A stretch of 64,000 bases of DNA from Daphnia carinata (Eukaryota > Arthropoda > Branchiopoda > Diplostraca > Daphniidae). The stretch lies in NCBI RefSeq assembly GCF_022539665.2, contig NC_081331.1, forward strand, positions 5,738,501-5,802,500. The letters run 5' to 3'. A program made the position numbers and the translations under genes. Of the stretch, positions 28,701-40,667 are shown one piece after another (the stretch's first letter is position 1; each line of letters begins with the position of its first letter). The notes under the pieces are model-generated. The model did no database searches and was not told where the DNA came from. It saw only the letters and a program-made list of their open reading frames with translations.

Positions 28701-31700
28701 AAGGTCCAGAGCGTCGATGAAAGCGAAGACGAACTGGACTTGGACGAACGAGCTCGACCCTCGCCCGCTGCAGCCCCGTCGCTCGAATCTCTGGCCTTGG
28801 CCCACCTTCGCGATTCGTGCGACTCCTTACCTGCCGAATTGGAACGTCGCAACGAGTCCGAATCGGCCATGCAACTGAGACCTGCAGCTCAAAATTTAAC
28901 GTCCGGCCAGCAAAGTGGAAGTAGCAACAGCAGCACGACCTTACCACGACGCTTAGCTGGATTAGGCGCCCGTTTAGCCCGAGTCGGACGATCGAGCAAC
29001 AAGACGACAACATCGACGGCTGCGACATCCAGCGCCACCACTACGCTGCGGACGTCCAGCGAAATGTCTCGAACAGGAAGCCTGCACAGCTCCTCGTCCC
29101 AGCACAGCGCATCCACCATCCACTCGAGATCGCGTTCCAAACCTCGCGTTTCCTCGTCAACGACGAACGGCTGGCCTGGATGCGATCTGAATCCATCTTC
29201 CGACAGGGTGGCAAACGATAGTCCGGCGTCTTCTTGGCTGAGGTTGAACAGCGTCGACGTAACGGACGGCATCGCTTCGATGCGGCTCCAAGCGTCCGCC
29301 GAAGAGAATCAAAGACGTTCGGATATGGTTGGATCCAGCAATAATAGCGGAGCGACGGGCGATCAAGCCCAAAATTCCGGCATGGAGGAGGAAAACCAGT
29401 ATTGGTATTCTTGCGACGATGACGTCAGTGAAACGGGTTCGACCAACGGCGAGAAATGCCCAGCCGGCGTCCTCTGCACCGACTGTCGAATGGGAATCGT
29501 CTGCTGTAGTGGCTCCCAATCTCAACAACACCACCGCCACCGGCACGAGGATCTTCCCGATCATCATCACCACCACCATCCGCATCATCATCATCACCTA
29601 CACCACGCCAAAGGCCCTTCGGAGAGCAGCAGCCTCTGCGTCAGTGTTGATCACACGGCGCAGGACTCGACGCTCTCCGACTGCCAGAGCTATTTCCACA
29701 GTCACGTCAGCAGCGTCGATTCGTCGCTGGGTTCGGCTCCACCCCATCCGCTCATTCCTCCTCCCGAAATGGCCAACACTCCATTAGCCGCTACCGTTTC
29801 GGCATTGAGCAACGGCGGATCGTTGCGATCGTTACGTAGCGCTAAAGTGAGCGTGGCTTCCACGTCGGACGATTGCGGTCCAGCTGTGGATTATTCCGTT
29901 CAAAGTGGTCCAGCGGGTGATACGTCATCGTCTGCTTCCACGTCGTCGGCAGCCGCCGCAGCTGCCATGTGCGCCAGCCCCAAACTGGACTTTACCGTCA
30001 CCAGCGCCGTGCCCAACACTGGAACTTATCCCCGACGCAGTACCGTCAGCAACACCCTGGATTCGGACAGTGATTACGTCACTCTGCCGCCGCTTTGCCC
30101 GCGGATGCAGGATAATAACGCAGTCATGGGTGCGAGCAGTTACGTCTTCATGGAACCCATGCAGCCCAAAAATGGCGGCCAGGTCACAGTGGCCTGCGTC
30201 AATCAGCTGTCCCTGCGACATGCCATCAGTTGTAAAATGGTGGACGATGCGGCCTCGACGACCTACTCGGCCAGCTCTTGTTCCAGTTCTCAATTAATGG
30301 GTTTGACCAGGCCCGTCTCGGCTGCGGCTTCTGCGGCCGCAGCGGCCGAAGCCGCTGCCCGTTTCATTACCACCCGGCCTACAATCAGCATCCTCCAAGC
30401 GCACGCCGCTTCGGCCGCTCCGGCAACTCCTCCGAGTTTCGCCACTCCGGCTCAACATCTCATCCCTCCACCACCTTACGATATCCGGCAGCATCCTCTG
30501 TACAACCAACAGCAGCAGCAACAACAACAGCAACAGAGTTACCATCCAGCTCAAATCCAGGCGCAGTTCCAATCGATGGATCCTTCGTCTTCATCGGCAG
30601 GATTGACGTGCTGTCAGTACGTTCCTCCACCGGCCGGCTATTCGTCGTGTCAGCAGACGGACGCTTTCGAACCACCTCCACCTCCTCCGCCTTACCCGAT
30701 TCATCTACAGGGTCAAGTGCAAGCTCCTTTGACGACGGCCAATTTGGGCCTCCATTTGAGCCAGCAGTCCGTCTCTTCTCTGGTCTCGAAGCACAGTTTG
30801 AATAGCATGGCCAGCAGCGCCAGATCACTGGAAGCAGTTTCGGACTCGCACCGGATAGCACCGCAGTCCAACAGCCACGCAGTCTACGCCGAAGATGTTG
30901 CCAGTCTCAACGATACCAAGACGAACGGAAGCAGTAGCTTGTACGGAGTCATAACGACAGACGCAGATGTGGCAGCTGCAGTAGCTTCCAACAACGGCGG
31001 ACAGGTGGCACCAGTGATTGGTAAAAACAATTACCTGGACCTCCACGCTACCAATACGCTGTCCAGACGGCCTCAGCATCCCATTCCAACTAACGCTCAG
31101 CAACAACAAACTGCGACGACTCAAACTGTCCAGCAAGTGAATGGAACTGTGGCCGGAGGAGCTTCGGTACCGTACGAGCAATACCACCTAGGCATTCCGC
31201 CCCCTCCGCAATATCCGGGCAATGGCGGTGGTGGCAGTGGTGTCAACAGTAGCAAGCCGAGTTTTGCTACGGTGTACACGAACCAGGTGACGCAGAGCCA
31301 GATCGAGCAGTTCAAGGCACAACTCTATTCGGATGTCGACTACGTCATTTATCCGCACAAGGATCCATCTCTTAGCCAACAAGAGTACCTGGACACGAAA
31401 GAAGCCGCTTCTTTCATCTCCTCGGCCGCTAGCAGCACCTACAGCGACCAAGGCCAGCTGATGTTGATGGGCGACGGAGCTTACCTGCCTCCGCCGCCTC
31501 CCTATCGCGCTCCTTCCACCAAATCCGGCACCTCCTCCGTGTATCGTTCGTCTCCTTCACCCAATGTCCACCTTCCACCGGTGTCCAGCACGGGCGGGAT
31601 AGTATTGAGCGGAACGACTCCGGCCAGCCACCCGCCTCTCCAGCATTTGGGATATGGGTACAATTCTCATCACCCAGGAGGAGCTGGAGCCAGACCGGCT

Positions 31701-33170
31701 TCCATCCATTATGCGTCCAATCAGAGTCTGTCGAGTGGGAACTATTCCAGTTCGTATTCGACGTCCAACTACTCGTCCAACTATTCGGCCCAAGTCCCGA
31801 TGGCTTATGTTCCTTACCCGAGCAAGTACTTGTCATGCCAGTCGCTGGCCAGCAGCCACTCATCTAACCCTAGCGCTGCGTACTCGGCTAGCGGCTGCTA
31901 CTCGGCCTCATCTTCGCACAGTCTGACGGGCAGTTACGAGCCGATTGGAGCGGCTATCCAGCACGCCGGAGCGGCTCTCAGATGCAAACCGATGGCTCCG
32001 CCACCTGTCCTCTCTCGGGTCCATTCAGAGGAGAACATTCTGACTTACGATCTCCCCGAAGTGACAACTCTCAGCTCGGCGATTGCCCGTCACCAGGAAG
32101 CCAGAGGCCTGTTGCCACCTCCTCCACCCTATCGCAAGCAAAGTCTCGACACACCTTCAACTCCGGGATCGACGTGTTCGTCCAGCGCTCCGTCTATAGC
32201 TCCTGAAGGATCGAGTAGCGCATCGGATGGGGGACGATTGCCTGGACAAAAGACTCCGCTGGACATTAAGACGTTGAGAGAGAAGAGCCGCAATTTGGAT
32301 CTGCCTTTGATTTCCGCATTATGCAACGATACGACGCTCTTGAATCAGGCCAAACGGAAACCGAGTTTGGGACAACAACAGATCCAGCAGCAACAACAAC
32401 AACTGCAGCAACAACAACAACAACAACAACAACAGACTCAACAATTGCAACAGCATCAACAACAGTCCGTTTCTAATATTCAGAGTATGCCTCTACCTCC
32501 GACACCGATCGAAGCTGCCCAGGGTAAAACGACGGGCCAACCGCCTCCCAAACCGGGCGGACAGGTGAACGGACAGCATGCCTACGTGATGCCTCGTCAT
32601 CCTGCATCGTTGTCCATGAGTCAGGCGGAATCTTCCACTTGTCGAAGGCCGGCACTTACCACCCCCCGGCGCAATCCGGTCACTGCGGTCCAGCAAGCGT
32701 CTCAGTCCCGACCGACCTCGTGGCATATCGACGGTAACAACTGGAACGCCGGACAAGGTGATCCTGCCCTCAACGGAGAAAAGAGCAGCGCTCCTCCACC
32801 ACCACTCCCTCCCCCGAATTCCAATAGTGCCATCGAGGCAAAGTTGCAACAGTTGCAGAAGGCAGCGGTGGCCATCGCTACCGGCCCGGGTTCCATCATC
32901 GCCGAAGATGGCAAAATCGCTAAAGCTTTGAATCTTCCAGCTTTCGCCAAGTCAGTCAAGAACTCTTATGTCGTCTCGCCCAGTCGGAAGCATCCAGTTT
33001 CCGGACTGTATGCCGTTACGGAGTTGGGCAAACCGCCGTCTGGTTCCCGCAAAATAACCCCAACTGCATTTTCACATCCGCATAATAACGCGGGTTCCAA
33101 AGTGACGCAACACACGCCCAATCCATCATCGTTGTCCAATGGCAAAACATCGTTCAGTGTTGTCCCTTAA
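22712..33170 (+). CDS. ex: Expanded/FRMD6-type FERM protein (Hippo pathway)
   Basis: An apical membrane-associated scaffold that, in flies, acts with Merlin and Kibra and restrains the co-activator Yorkie. Exons: 22712-23167, 23470-23569, 24530-24609, 25851-25930, 26009-26195, 26699-27232, 27304-27375, 28230-28401, 28480-33170; they join in phase to 6,372 nt (2,123 aa; fly Expanded is about 1,430). A disordered Ser/Thr-rich N terminus (about 130 aa) precedes a full FERM domain. Family words include DGEYLFVDPENKLGKY, RVTRQHYYYQLRENVL, LALQAELGDY and YFPQWILERVGVDYV, matching FRMD6/Expanded better than FRMD4. A low-complexity insert of about 105 aa (Gln-, Ser- and His-rich) sits inside the F3 lobe. 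The 1,563-residue tail has a TSGIVSD degron-like word, a His-rich stretch, two polyQ tracts and five PPxY motifs. The intron after 27,232 starts with GC rather than GT. An acceptor at 22,655/22,656 just before the ATG shows that at least one 5' untranslated exon lies upstream. Confidence 0.93.
28680..28700 (+). other. ex: TSGIVSD phosphodegron-like motif in Expanded
   Basis: Codons for T-S-G-I-V-S-D followed by an acidic run (DESEDELDLDE). From memory of the fly literature, Expanded has a Slimb/beta-TrCP degron of this sequence that is phosphorylated downstream of Crumbs. Its presence here suggests the control is shared, but phosphorylation is not shown by sequence. Confidence 0.6.
30468..32132 (+). 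other. ex: Five PPxY (WW-domain ligand) motifs in Expanded
   Basis: PPPY at 30,468-30,479, 30,684-30,695, 31,494-31,505 and 32,121-32,132, and PPQY at 31,203-31,214. PPxY motifs bind WW domains; in flies Expanded uses them to hold Yorkie, and Kibra also has WW domains. A sixth proline-rich site (PPPAGY, about 30,630) has the wrong spacing. Confidence 0.85.
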
Positions 33171-35645
33171 ATATTTTGTTCAAACTGTGCCATGAGGTTC
33201 GGCAACGCTCGTTTGCCTCAGTGTAAAAAAAAGAAAAGAACCCATTTTTTTGAAATTCCGCTCAAATCCTTTTGTTTATGCAGTCAGTGGTTTCCGTGAC
33301 TCACCGAAGAAAATTGTAAAATCCGGTCCCAGACTTTCTCCCCTTCCCGCTATTCATTTTTAAATGCCATTGAGTTCTTTTATTAAGTCTGGAAAAAAAA
33401 AAAAAATGAAAACAAAAAAATATTAAAAGACAAAAGATGAATTGGAAAAAGATCTAAAAGTGGTGACAAAGTATACAGCCATGTTCTCAGGGTTCTCCTC
33501 CTTTCAAAGTGTTTTTTTTTGTTCGTGACAAACGTCCGCTAAAAGAAAAAAAGGACAAATGAAAAATCAGAAAAATCGAAATTTTTTTTTTTTCTCCATC
33601 AAAATTTTTTGTTTTTGTTAAATGAATAAGCAACGAGAACAAGTGTTTTTAATTCCTCGAGCTGCTGCTGACCATTTGTAAATAGCTGGTGTTGATATAA
33701 AGAAGCCGACTTATCGATTTGAAATGTCCCCATGTCCCATCCACCTTTCTTTGCTCAAGATGAGCGAATTTGTTTTTCTCGCAAAATTTGCACTTTGTCG
33801 GATGAAAATGTTTTGCAAACGTGACCAATAGTGCGTGAGAGCCTCGGCGTTCATTGGGGGACCAGGTCCAGTGCTCTTATTTCTCTACAAGTGAAAAGAA
33901 ACAATCATTTTTCTGTCAATGTTGTTTACATAATTATATATATATATTTTCATGCGTCTTTGTGCCGATCAGTATAAATTTGACACATTTTGTATTATGG
34001 GATTTCGATGTGGATATAGGCAAAAATCTCCTATTCTTGTAGCATAATCACCCACCCCCGTGTTTTTTTGGACAAGTTTGGATGAAAACGTTTCATTTCT
34101 TTGTGTGTCTTATTCTTGTCTTTATATATAAAATGGCGTTCATTTTGTATCCCCCCCCCAGCCCCCTAAATTTTTTTTTTTCATTATTCATTTTCATTTT
34201 GTGACCATTTGATTTCTAATGTTTCTTCGGTGACATATTTGTATATTTATCCTGTGGAAAGTTTAGGATTCTAAACTTTTATTTCTGTGCTGTAAAATAA
34301 AACTTAATCAAATATGATTAGTGCTATTTATTATTAGCCAACCGCTTGTGCCAAACTTTTGCATGCTTTCGTAATGAGAAATGGACCCCACGCTTGAATT
34401 CCCGGATTCTCACGCGTGAGTCATTATTGCACAATGCACTTTAATATCGTAGCTGTACGCTAGGTGGCAGCAGCGTTACGCATACATTCACGTTTTTATT
34501 ATATATACTTCCAGCTGTGCATTAGCTCTCAGGTGGTAGTGCTGCTAGTAACAGCGTTCTCGTGCGTGAGGGAATCAGTGTTTGTTGAGTTCAATGGTCT
34601 GAAACGTCTCAAAAGAAACATCATCTTGTAAATTATTGCGTGAAAACCATCGATTTTACCTGACAGCAACGCCATTACAGGTTGGACATATATTTTATTT
34701 CCGGTCATGCGATTCGTCGCTCTCGTTGACGCAGTGTTAAAAAAACAAAACAAAAAGTCGGCGCGCCCGAGTCCTTATTTGGATGTGCAGCTGCGGAATC
34801 CACTATATATTGGACGGGGAACGTTTGGGCGTTGCTCAGAAAATTCTTTTCTCTCTGTTTTCCCTCCGCCTCCCTTAACGATTTGCTCGACGGTCGAAAG
34901 CCTCCAAAGCTATTCACGCCCTTAGTTGTCAGCCCTTATTCCTCTCGCCATGATTCATTGTCTATTCCGAGAGGGTAGGATGTTTATCTTGTACAGTCCT
35001 CGAACAAAAAAAAAAAAGAAATACGTTGAACACGGGCAAGAAGTGAAAATTTTCAGGTGAATATTTTCAGACCTTAAGTACTTGAAGGTTCATGCACTGC
35101 CGGATGTTAGACCTTTATCAGGAAACCAGATGTATTTCATTTGTGTTTTAACTCCCTCCCCTCGTCTCTTTGGGACTTCCAAATTTGTTGCAGAAGAGTT
35201 GGCTGCCGCTTTTATTTTGACTTGAAGTCCCCTAGACCTTTGCTGTGTGTTCTGCTGGTTTAGGGTTACACGCTGGTCGCTCACACCCTCATCTGTTATT
35301 TTTCTGTCGCCCTTTAGGTTGACCCTTTTGTCTTTCAGTTTTCTAAGTGTTTCCAGCAAAAAATAGAACATTGAATTTATCTGGCTAACAAATAAGCTGA
35401 GGTGTTTTCTTTCAGGTAATCTTGCTAATTCGCTCTAGAAATCATGCCAAGCAGCGCTTATGTGTTTTCAAGCTATTTTTAGGTATGACTTTTCAAGAAC
35501 TTCCTGTCTGTAGGTTTTTATTTTTACGTCAGCGTTTCCTTAAGTGCGTTTTCGAGTCTTGAAAAAGAAAATGGCGCCTTTGGATCGAAAATATCTACTT
35601 TGACAGACTTTGTTAACCCTTTCCTATGGTTTAATTCATGCAGGA
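33171..35645. other. Expanded 3' UTR, intergenic region and integrin 5' UTR
   Basis: After the Expanded stop codon comes an AT-rich stretch with a clear AATAAA at 34,296-34,301, implying a 3' UTR of about 1.15 kb. A CTCF-like word (TAGGTGGCAGCAG) lies at 34,461. The integrin start codon sits two bases after a splice acceptor (ttcatgcag, ending 35,643), so a noncoding first exon lies somewhere in about 34.5-35.5 kb. No other gene is supported. A 93-codon frame on the minus strand at 35,090-35,371 has no recognisable features. Confidence 0.55.
34296..34301 (+). terminator. Polyadenylation signal for the Expanded gene
   Basis: AATAAA in an AT-rich region 1.1 kb past the stop codon, with no other gene on this strand before the integrin. 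Confidence 0.6.
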
Positions 35646-38600
35646 ATGAGGTTGAGACTTGGCAGTTGGTGCCTACTTCCCCTAGTGGCTGGGCTGGTGC
35701 TTGCCCTCAATTATGCTGCTGCACAACAGTTTCGGGGAATAAGTGCAGACCCCAACCCTTGTGTTTCCAAACTCAATTGCAGTGAATGTATTCGTACACC
35801 TACCTGTGCCTGGTGTGCCCAGCCTGTAACCAATATAGAATCTCAAAGATTGACGGGGAGCTTATCAACTTTTTCTGCTTATAGGACTTTGGTACTGCTG
35901 ATGGTGGCAGATTACCAAGATGTAATCAACAAAATAAATACATAGACGGCCCACTCTCTGGTCAGTGCAGACTGGAAGACATCATCAACCCTGATTCAGA
36001 ATTCAGGGCAATTTTAGATTTGGCATTGTCCAAAGCCAAATCTGGAATTGATTTGGAGGGCACAGAAGGCAGAGATGCTGTCCAAATCAAACCTCAGCGA
36101 GTATCACTTAAATTGAGAATCAGTAAGTCACATTGGCAGATCCACAAATGACTGTTATTCATAAATTCTTTCCTTCCATTGCATAAACAGATGAGGCATA
36201 TGATATGCATATGCAATATGCTCAAGCAGAGGACTACCCTGTAGATTTATACTACCTGATGGATCTGTCGAAATCTATGGAAGACGACAAGGACAAGCTG
36301 TCGGAATTAGGCAACCTTCTTGCCGAAAGAATGCAGAGCATTACATCAAATTTCAGACTGGGTTTCGGATCATTTGTTGACAAAGTTGTTATGCCTTACG
36401 TCAGCACCGTTCCTGCCAAGTAAGTAGCCGCCCTGCCATTCTCTTTGTATTATTGGTAAATTGAAATTGTTGCACACAAATTAGTTCAGCTAAGAGTGAA
36501 CTTAGATTTTATGAAACAAATATTCAAAGCTCCTCTCGGGTGGCCATATTCACACTATTAGGTTAGTAGAGCCGTGTGATGGCTGCAAAGCGCCTTATGG
36601 TTTCAAGAACCATATGCCTCTGAGTCTGAACTCCACCATGTTTTCAGTAAGTTGGTCACGATTTTTAGATTCCCAGATATTGTTACACTTGACAGATCTG
36701 TGATGCAACTATCTATGGTGCACTCTGGGTTCCCTCGTAGTTGTGTGAGGGATAAGAGGGTGTCATGCAAGTCTATTTTTTCTTTTCGTTAGTTCTTAGT
36801 TGTTGATGGTTATACCTCTTTCTCCTACCTAATCTCAGTTGTTTTTCCCAATTTCTCTTTCTCTACATTACCCTGTATCCCCACCACACTCCAAATCTAT
36901 AGTTTATTGGCGCCGTGCGAAGGATGTGCCGCACCTTACGGGTTCATCAATGCGATGCCACTCAGCACAGATACTTTTCGGTTTGAGGCAAGGATCCGGA
37001 CAGAAATTTCCCCTATAGAAAGCTTATCCTTTCAAGAGAGGAAACAAAAAGCGAACAGTTTATACTACATTTTGCCATTAGTTTTTGAGCGTGCCTATTT
37101 TTTTCTTTTTTTTTTTGAACTGACACCTAGATTTAGAAATTCTATAGCCCTTTTTTTAAAAAAATATTATGCTTGCAAGCTTAGCGCCCTAGCTTTTGTT
37201 CCAGTGTGCTATTTTGCAGTCTTTTGGATTTTCGCAAATCGACAGGGCGTGTTGACAGTACGGACAGTGGTCATTTTCGATTTGATCCCAATGTTCAAAC
37301 ATCTTTACGCAAAAAAAAAAATTCAACCTTTTGCTGGTTAGCCTACAAGCTTACAAAATTTATTTTAACGCGCGCGACGTTACAACATAGACAACAGCCT
37401 ACGTACGACCCAACTCCAATGCCAGAAAAACAAACACTAATTCCCGCTATTTTTCTCCTTTTTTTTTTCTTCTTTCCTTTTTTCTCTTTCGCATGCCTAA
37501 GCTCTTTTTTTTTAACCCTTTTCTTTCATATGTTTTTGGAATAGCTAGTTTGCTATTTGATTTCTACGCTTTATTAACACTTCTACATGTCTGCTAGTTT
37601 CTCTTTCGGTTTGTAGCATTGAATAATATTCGTCGCTGATTCCGGTCCATCTTATAACCGTTTCCCCATTTATCACGCCACAGAGCCAAGTGAGGAAAGC
37701 TGCCGTATCTGGTAATTTGGATGCTCCAGAAGGTGGCTTTGATGCCATTATGCAAGCAATTGTTTGCAAGGAACGCATTGGATGGAGAGACCGCGCTCGT
37801 CGTCTTTTGGTCTTCTCCACTGACGCAAGTTTCCATTATGCAGGCGATGGCAAAGTATTTTACAACGCATTTCATTGATCGTTTTGATTACATTTTAATG
37901 TACTTGTTTCCATCAGCTTGGAGGAATTGTGAAACCTAACGACGGACTTTGTCATTTGAACAATGATGGCGGTTATACTCACTCGACGACGCAAGATTAC
38001 CCTTCAGTCTCGCAAATCAATCAAAAAGTTAAAGAAAGCTCAGTCAACTTAATTTTCGCCGTCACAAAAGAACAGTACCACATTTACGAGCAGCTGAACA
38101 AACATGTTGAGGGAGCTAGCTGTGGTGTCCTTTCTAATGATTCATCCAATGTTGTCGAACTAGTACAAGAGCAGTACAACGTAAGTATTAACTTGTCTCT
38201 TTATTATGCTTCTAGCATTTCAACTTTTTGCAAGAGGCAATGTTTTTGCTCATAGAAAGTTAATCTCTTCGAAAATCTTTATCTAGATAAGCTTGAGCTA
38301 ACAAAAGGTGTTCGAAAGGCATTATTTGCATAAAAAATTTGTGTTGATTTTAGAAAATCACGTCTTCCATCGAGATGAAAGATAACGCCACTGGTGCAGT
38401 AAAAGTGACTTATTATTCTTCCTGTTTGGGTAACGGACCAATGGTACAGACCAACAAATGTGACGGTCTGAAAGTTGGTACTGTTGTCAATTTTACCGCT
38501 AGAATTGAGGTATGAAACCTGAAAACCTGTCTGATAATTTTGAATTTATTTTAAACATTGTTGGTTATAAAGTTATCGGGCTGTCCAGTTGATCCGAAAG

Positions 38601-40086
38601 AATGGCGCCAACTATTCCAAATCTATCCTGTTGGTATTAACGAATCGCTAGTTGTTGATCTTCAAATGCTATGCGATTGCGATTGCGAGCGACCCGGCAA
38701 CTCGGTGAGCTTCTTGCCCTTATCCTTTTTGATCTACTTAAATTACGAACTGTGATTTTGTAGGGATACATCAGTAATGCTGACCAGTGTAATGGTGGTG
38801 GAGATTTGAAATGCGGCATCTGCCACTGCGACGACTCTCACTCGGGTCGTTTCTGTGAGTGCGACTCTAACACGGCGGTTCTCGGAGATCACGAAGCTGC
38901 TTGTCGTTCTGACAACACGTCTGATATCTTGTGCAACGATAGAGGAACATGTGTATGTGGCGTATGCGAATGCCAGCCGCGCCCTAACCCAACTGAGGTA
39001 TCTTCTTTTCCAAAAAGCCCATTATACTGTGAATTGAATTCTGTTGCGTTATTTGCAGATTATCACGGGACAGTTTTGCGAATGTGATAACTTTTCGTGC
39101 GATTACTACAACGGATTGCCGTGCGCGGGATCGGATCACGGAACGTGCGAGTGTGGCAAATGTGTTTGCAAACCCGGCTGGAAGGGTTCCGATTGCTCTT
39201 GCAGAGACAGCATCGACACTTGTATTCCTCCTCGTAGGTTTCATAAACTTATATACCACAATTTGGATTTATTTCCATGAAGATATTCTCGTTCAATACA
39301 GGAGGAGGTGAAATTTGTTCTGGCAAAGGCGATTGCGTTTGCGGCGAGTGCCAATGTTTTGAAGAAGATGGCGGTCGTTATTCGGGAAAATACTGCGAGG
39401 AGTGCCCTGTAAGTCTTTGATCTACATCAATTCCAAAGCCATAATTAATTTCTCTTTATATTAATGTTATACTAGACTTGCCCGAGTAAATGTCCCGAAT
39501 ATACTCCGTGTATTCAATGTCAAGTTTTTGAATCTGGTAAACTAACCAAAGAAGAATGTGCAAACTGCTCTTTCACACCCGTTGAAGTGGATGTTGTTAA
39601 AGGTAACAAATGTTCTTTCGAAGTTTTCTATTCATATGTATGACTCTTAATCTTATCGATTAAATTTCAGAGGAGTTCCCATCAGACAGACAATGTTGGT
39701 TTTACGATGATGACGATTGCCGTGTAACTTTTGTTTATGGATATGATGACGAAGGAGAATTTGTCGTTCGAGTTCAGAAAACCAAAGAGTGTCCACCTGT
39801 TTTAAATATTCTTGGGATTATTCTTGGTGTCATTGGAGCCGTTGTAGCAATCGGCTTTGCCTTACTGCTACTCTGGAAGCTGTTCACAGTTATTCACGAC
39901 CGAAGAGAATTTGCCCGTTTTGAAAAGGAACGGCAGATGGCCAAATGGGATACGGTAAAATACGTTTTATTTTTACCTTTATCTAATTATTTTTCAATGA
40001 CCAATTTATTTTTTTAGGGAGAAAATCCTATTTATAAACAAGCTACATCAACTTTCAAAAATCCAACATATGGTGGCAAACAATAG
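35646..40086 (+). CDS. mys: Integrin beta subunit (beta-1/betaPS type)
   Basis: Pairs with integrin alpha chains to link extracellular matrix to the actin cytoskeleton. Exons: 35646-35825, 35885-36122, 36191-36419, 36562-36646 (or 36903-36987 instead), 37684-37854, 37917-38180, 38354-38509, 38573-38704, 38764-38997, 39059-39233, 39302-39408, 39476-39602, 39671-39954, 40018-40086; in phase, 2,451 nt, 816 aa, normal for the family. Domains in order: signal peptide ([16 protein letters not shown]...), PSI domain ([19 protein letters not shown]), beta-I domain with the metal site DLSKS in [20 protein letters not shown] and [16 protein letters not shown], hybrid region, cysteine-rich EGF-like repeats, beta-tail, a membrane helix ([20 protein letters not shown]) and a short tail with HDRREF, NPIY and NPTY for talin/kindlin binding. 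The ATG at 35,646 is preferred because it follows a splice acceptor and starts a good signal peptide. Confidence 0.96.
36562..36646 (+). other. mys: Integrin beta alternative exon, version A
   Basis: 85 nt between a canonical acceptor (ctattag) and donor (TCA|GTAAGT). It codes 28 residues from [14 protein letters not shown] to the final FS, covering the specificity-determining loop of the beta-I domain, with the loop's two cysteines. Phase and length equal version B at 36,903-36,987. Confidence 0.85.
36903..36987 (+). other. mys: Integrin beta alternative exon, version B
   Basis: Also 85 nt, with the same entry and exit phases as version A. It codes [14 protein letters not shown] and 14 further residues ending RFE. 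Acceptor ccaaatctatag; the donor that keeps the frame is GAG|GCAAGG, a GC-type donor. Using both exons together would break the frame, so they must be mutually exclusive. Fly betaPS also has two alternative exon 4 forms in this region. Confidence 0.8.
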
Positions 40087-40667
40087 AACGTGTTTCTCTA
40101 TTTTCCTCAGAATTTTAACTATATCGAGTGTTTCGTTCGTCTAAACATAACCACATTTCAAGTGGATCTTTTTTTAACTATCATGGACAAAAGTCGTAAC
40201 TACTGGATTCAATCATTTCCAAAAGCTTTGCATAACAAATGTACGTTGGTTGGGTTTGTAGTTTAATATCTCATGCGTGTTAAGTGCCAAAACTACAAAT
40301 CATCAAGCATTTTTAATTTTTAAATCACTTAAAAATCTCATCATGGATAGGGCAAGAGTTGTCAAACTCTTTCACGTTACTGTACAATTTCAACTATTAT
40401 CTGCCGCTAATCTCATGACTTATTCTAGACAAATATGCCTTTAGAACTTGCAAATTGTTCGTACCACGTTTTACTGTAGCAAGCCGTCCCTTTATTTCTG
40501 GCACGAAGCCTTACTCTTCACTTACAGCAATTTAACTCAATCCCATCGAACCCAAACAGAAATATTCGCACAAGCCTTGTAATTGGATCGCGAAATACAT
40601 AAATTGCCATCTCACATTATACAGTTGACACTAAACATTGCAGCGAAACTCCATTGTACCATGTTGC
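40087..40667. other. Convergent 3' UTRs of integrin beta and AUH
   Basis: Tail-to-tail gene ends with 581 bases between stop codons. On the minus strand AATAAA lies at 40,491-40,496 (TTTATT on the plus strand), suitable for AUH. No canonical plus-strand AATAAA is evident for the integrin. Confidence 0.6.
40491..40496 (-). terminator. Polyadenylation signal for AUH
   Basis: AATAAA on the minus strand, about 170 bases past the AUH stop codon and inside the convergent interval with integrin beta. Confidence 0.6.

Noticed and set aside
29157-29597. Long antisense and off-frame ORFs inside the Expanded last exon
   Set aside because: They are shadows of the GC-rich, low-complexity real frame. Met/Val-rich runs come from the His-codon repeat read backwards.
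35090-35371. 93-codon minus-strand frame upstream of the integrin
   Set aside because: Polar composition, no recognisable motif, and it lies in a likely 5' UTR/promoter region. It could be a transposon scrap, but nothing supports that.
36901-37341. Continuous 144-codon frame through integrin exon B and beyond
   Set aside because: Only the first part (to 36,987) matches integrin. The rest reads into T-rich intron sequence, so it was trimmed at the GC donor.
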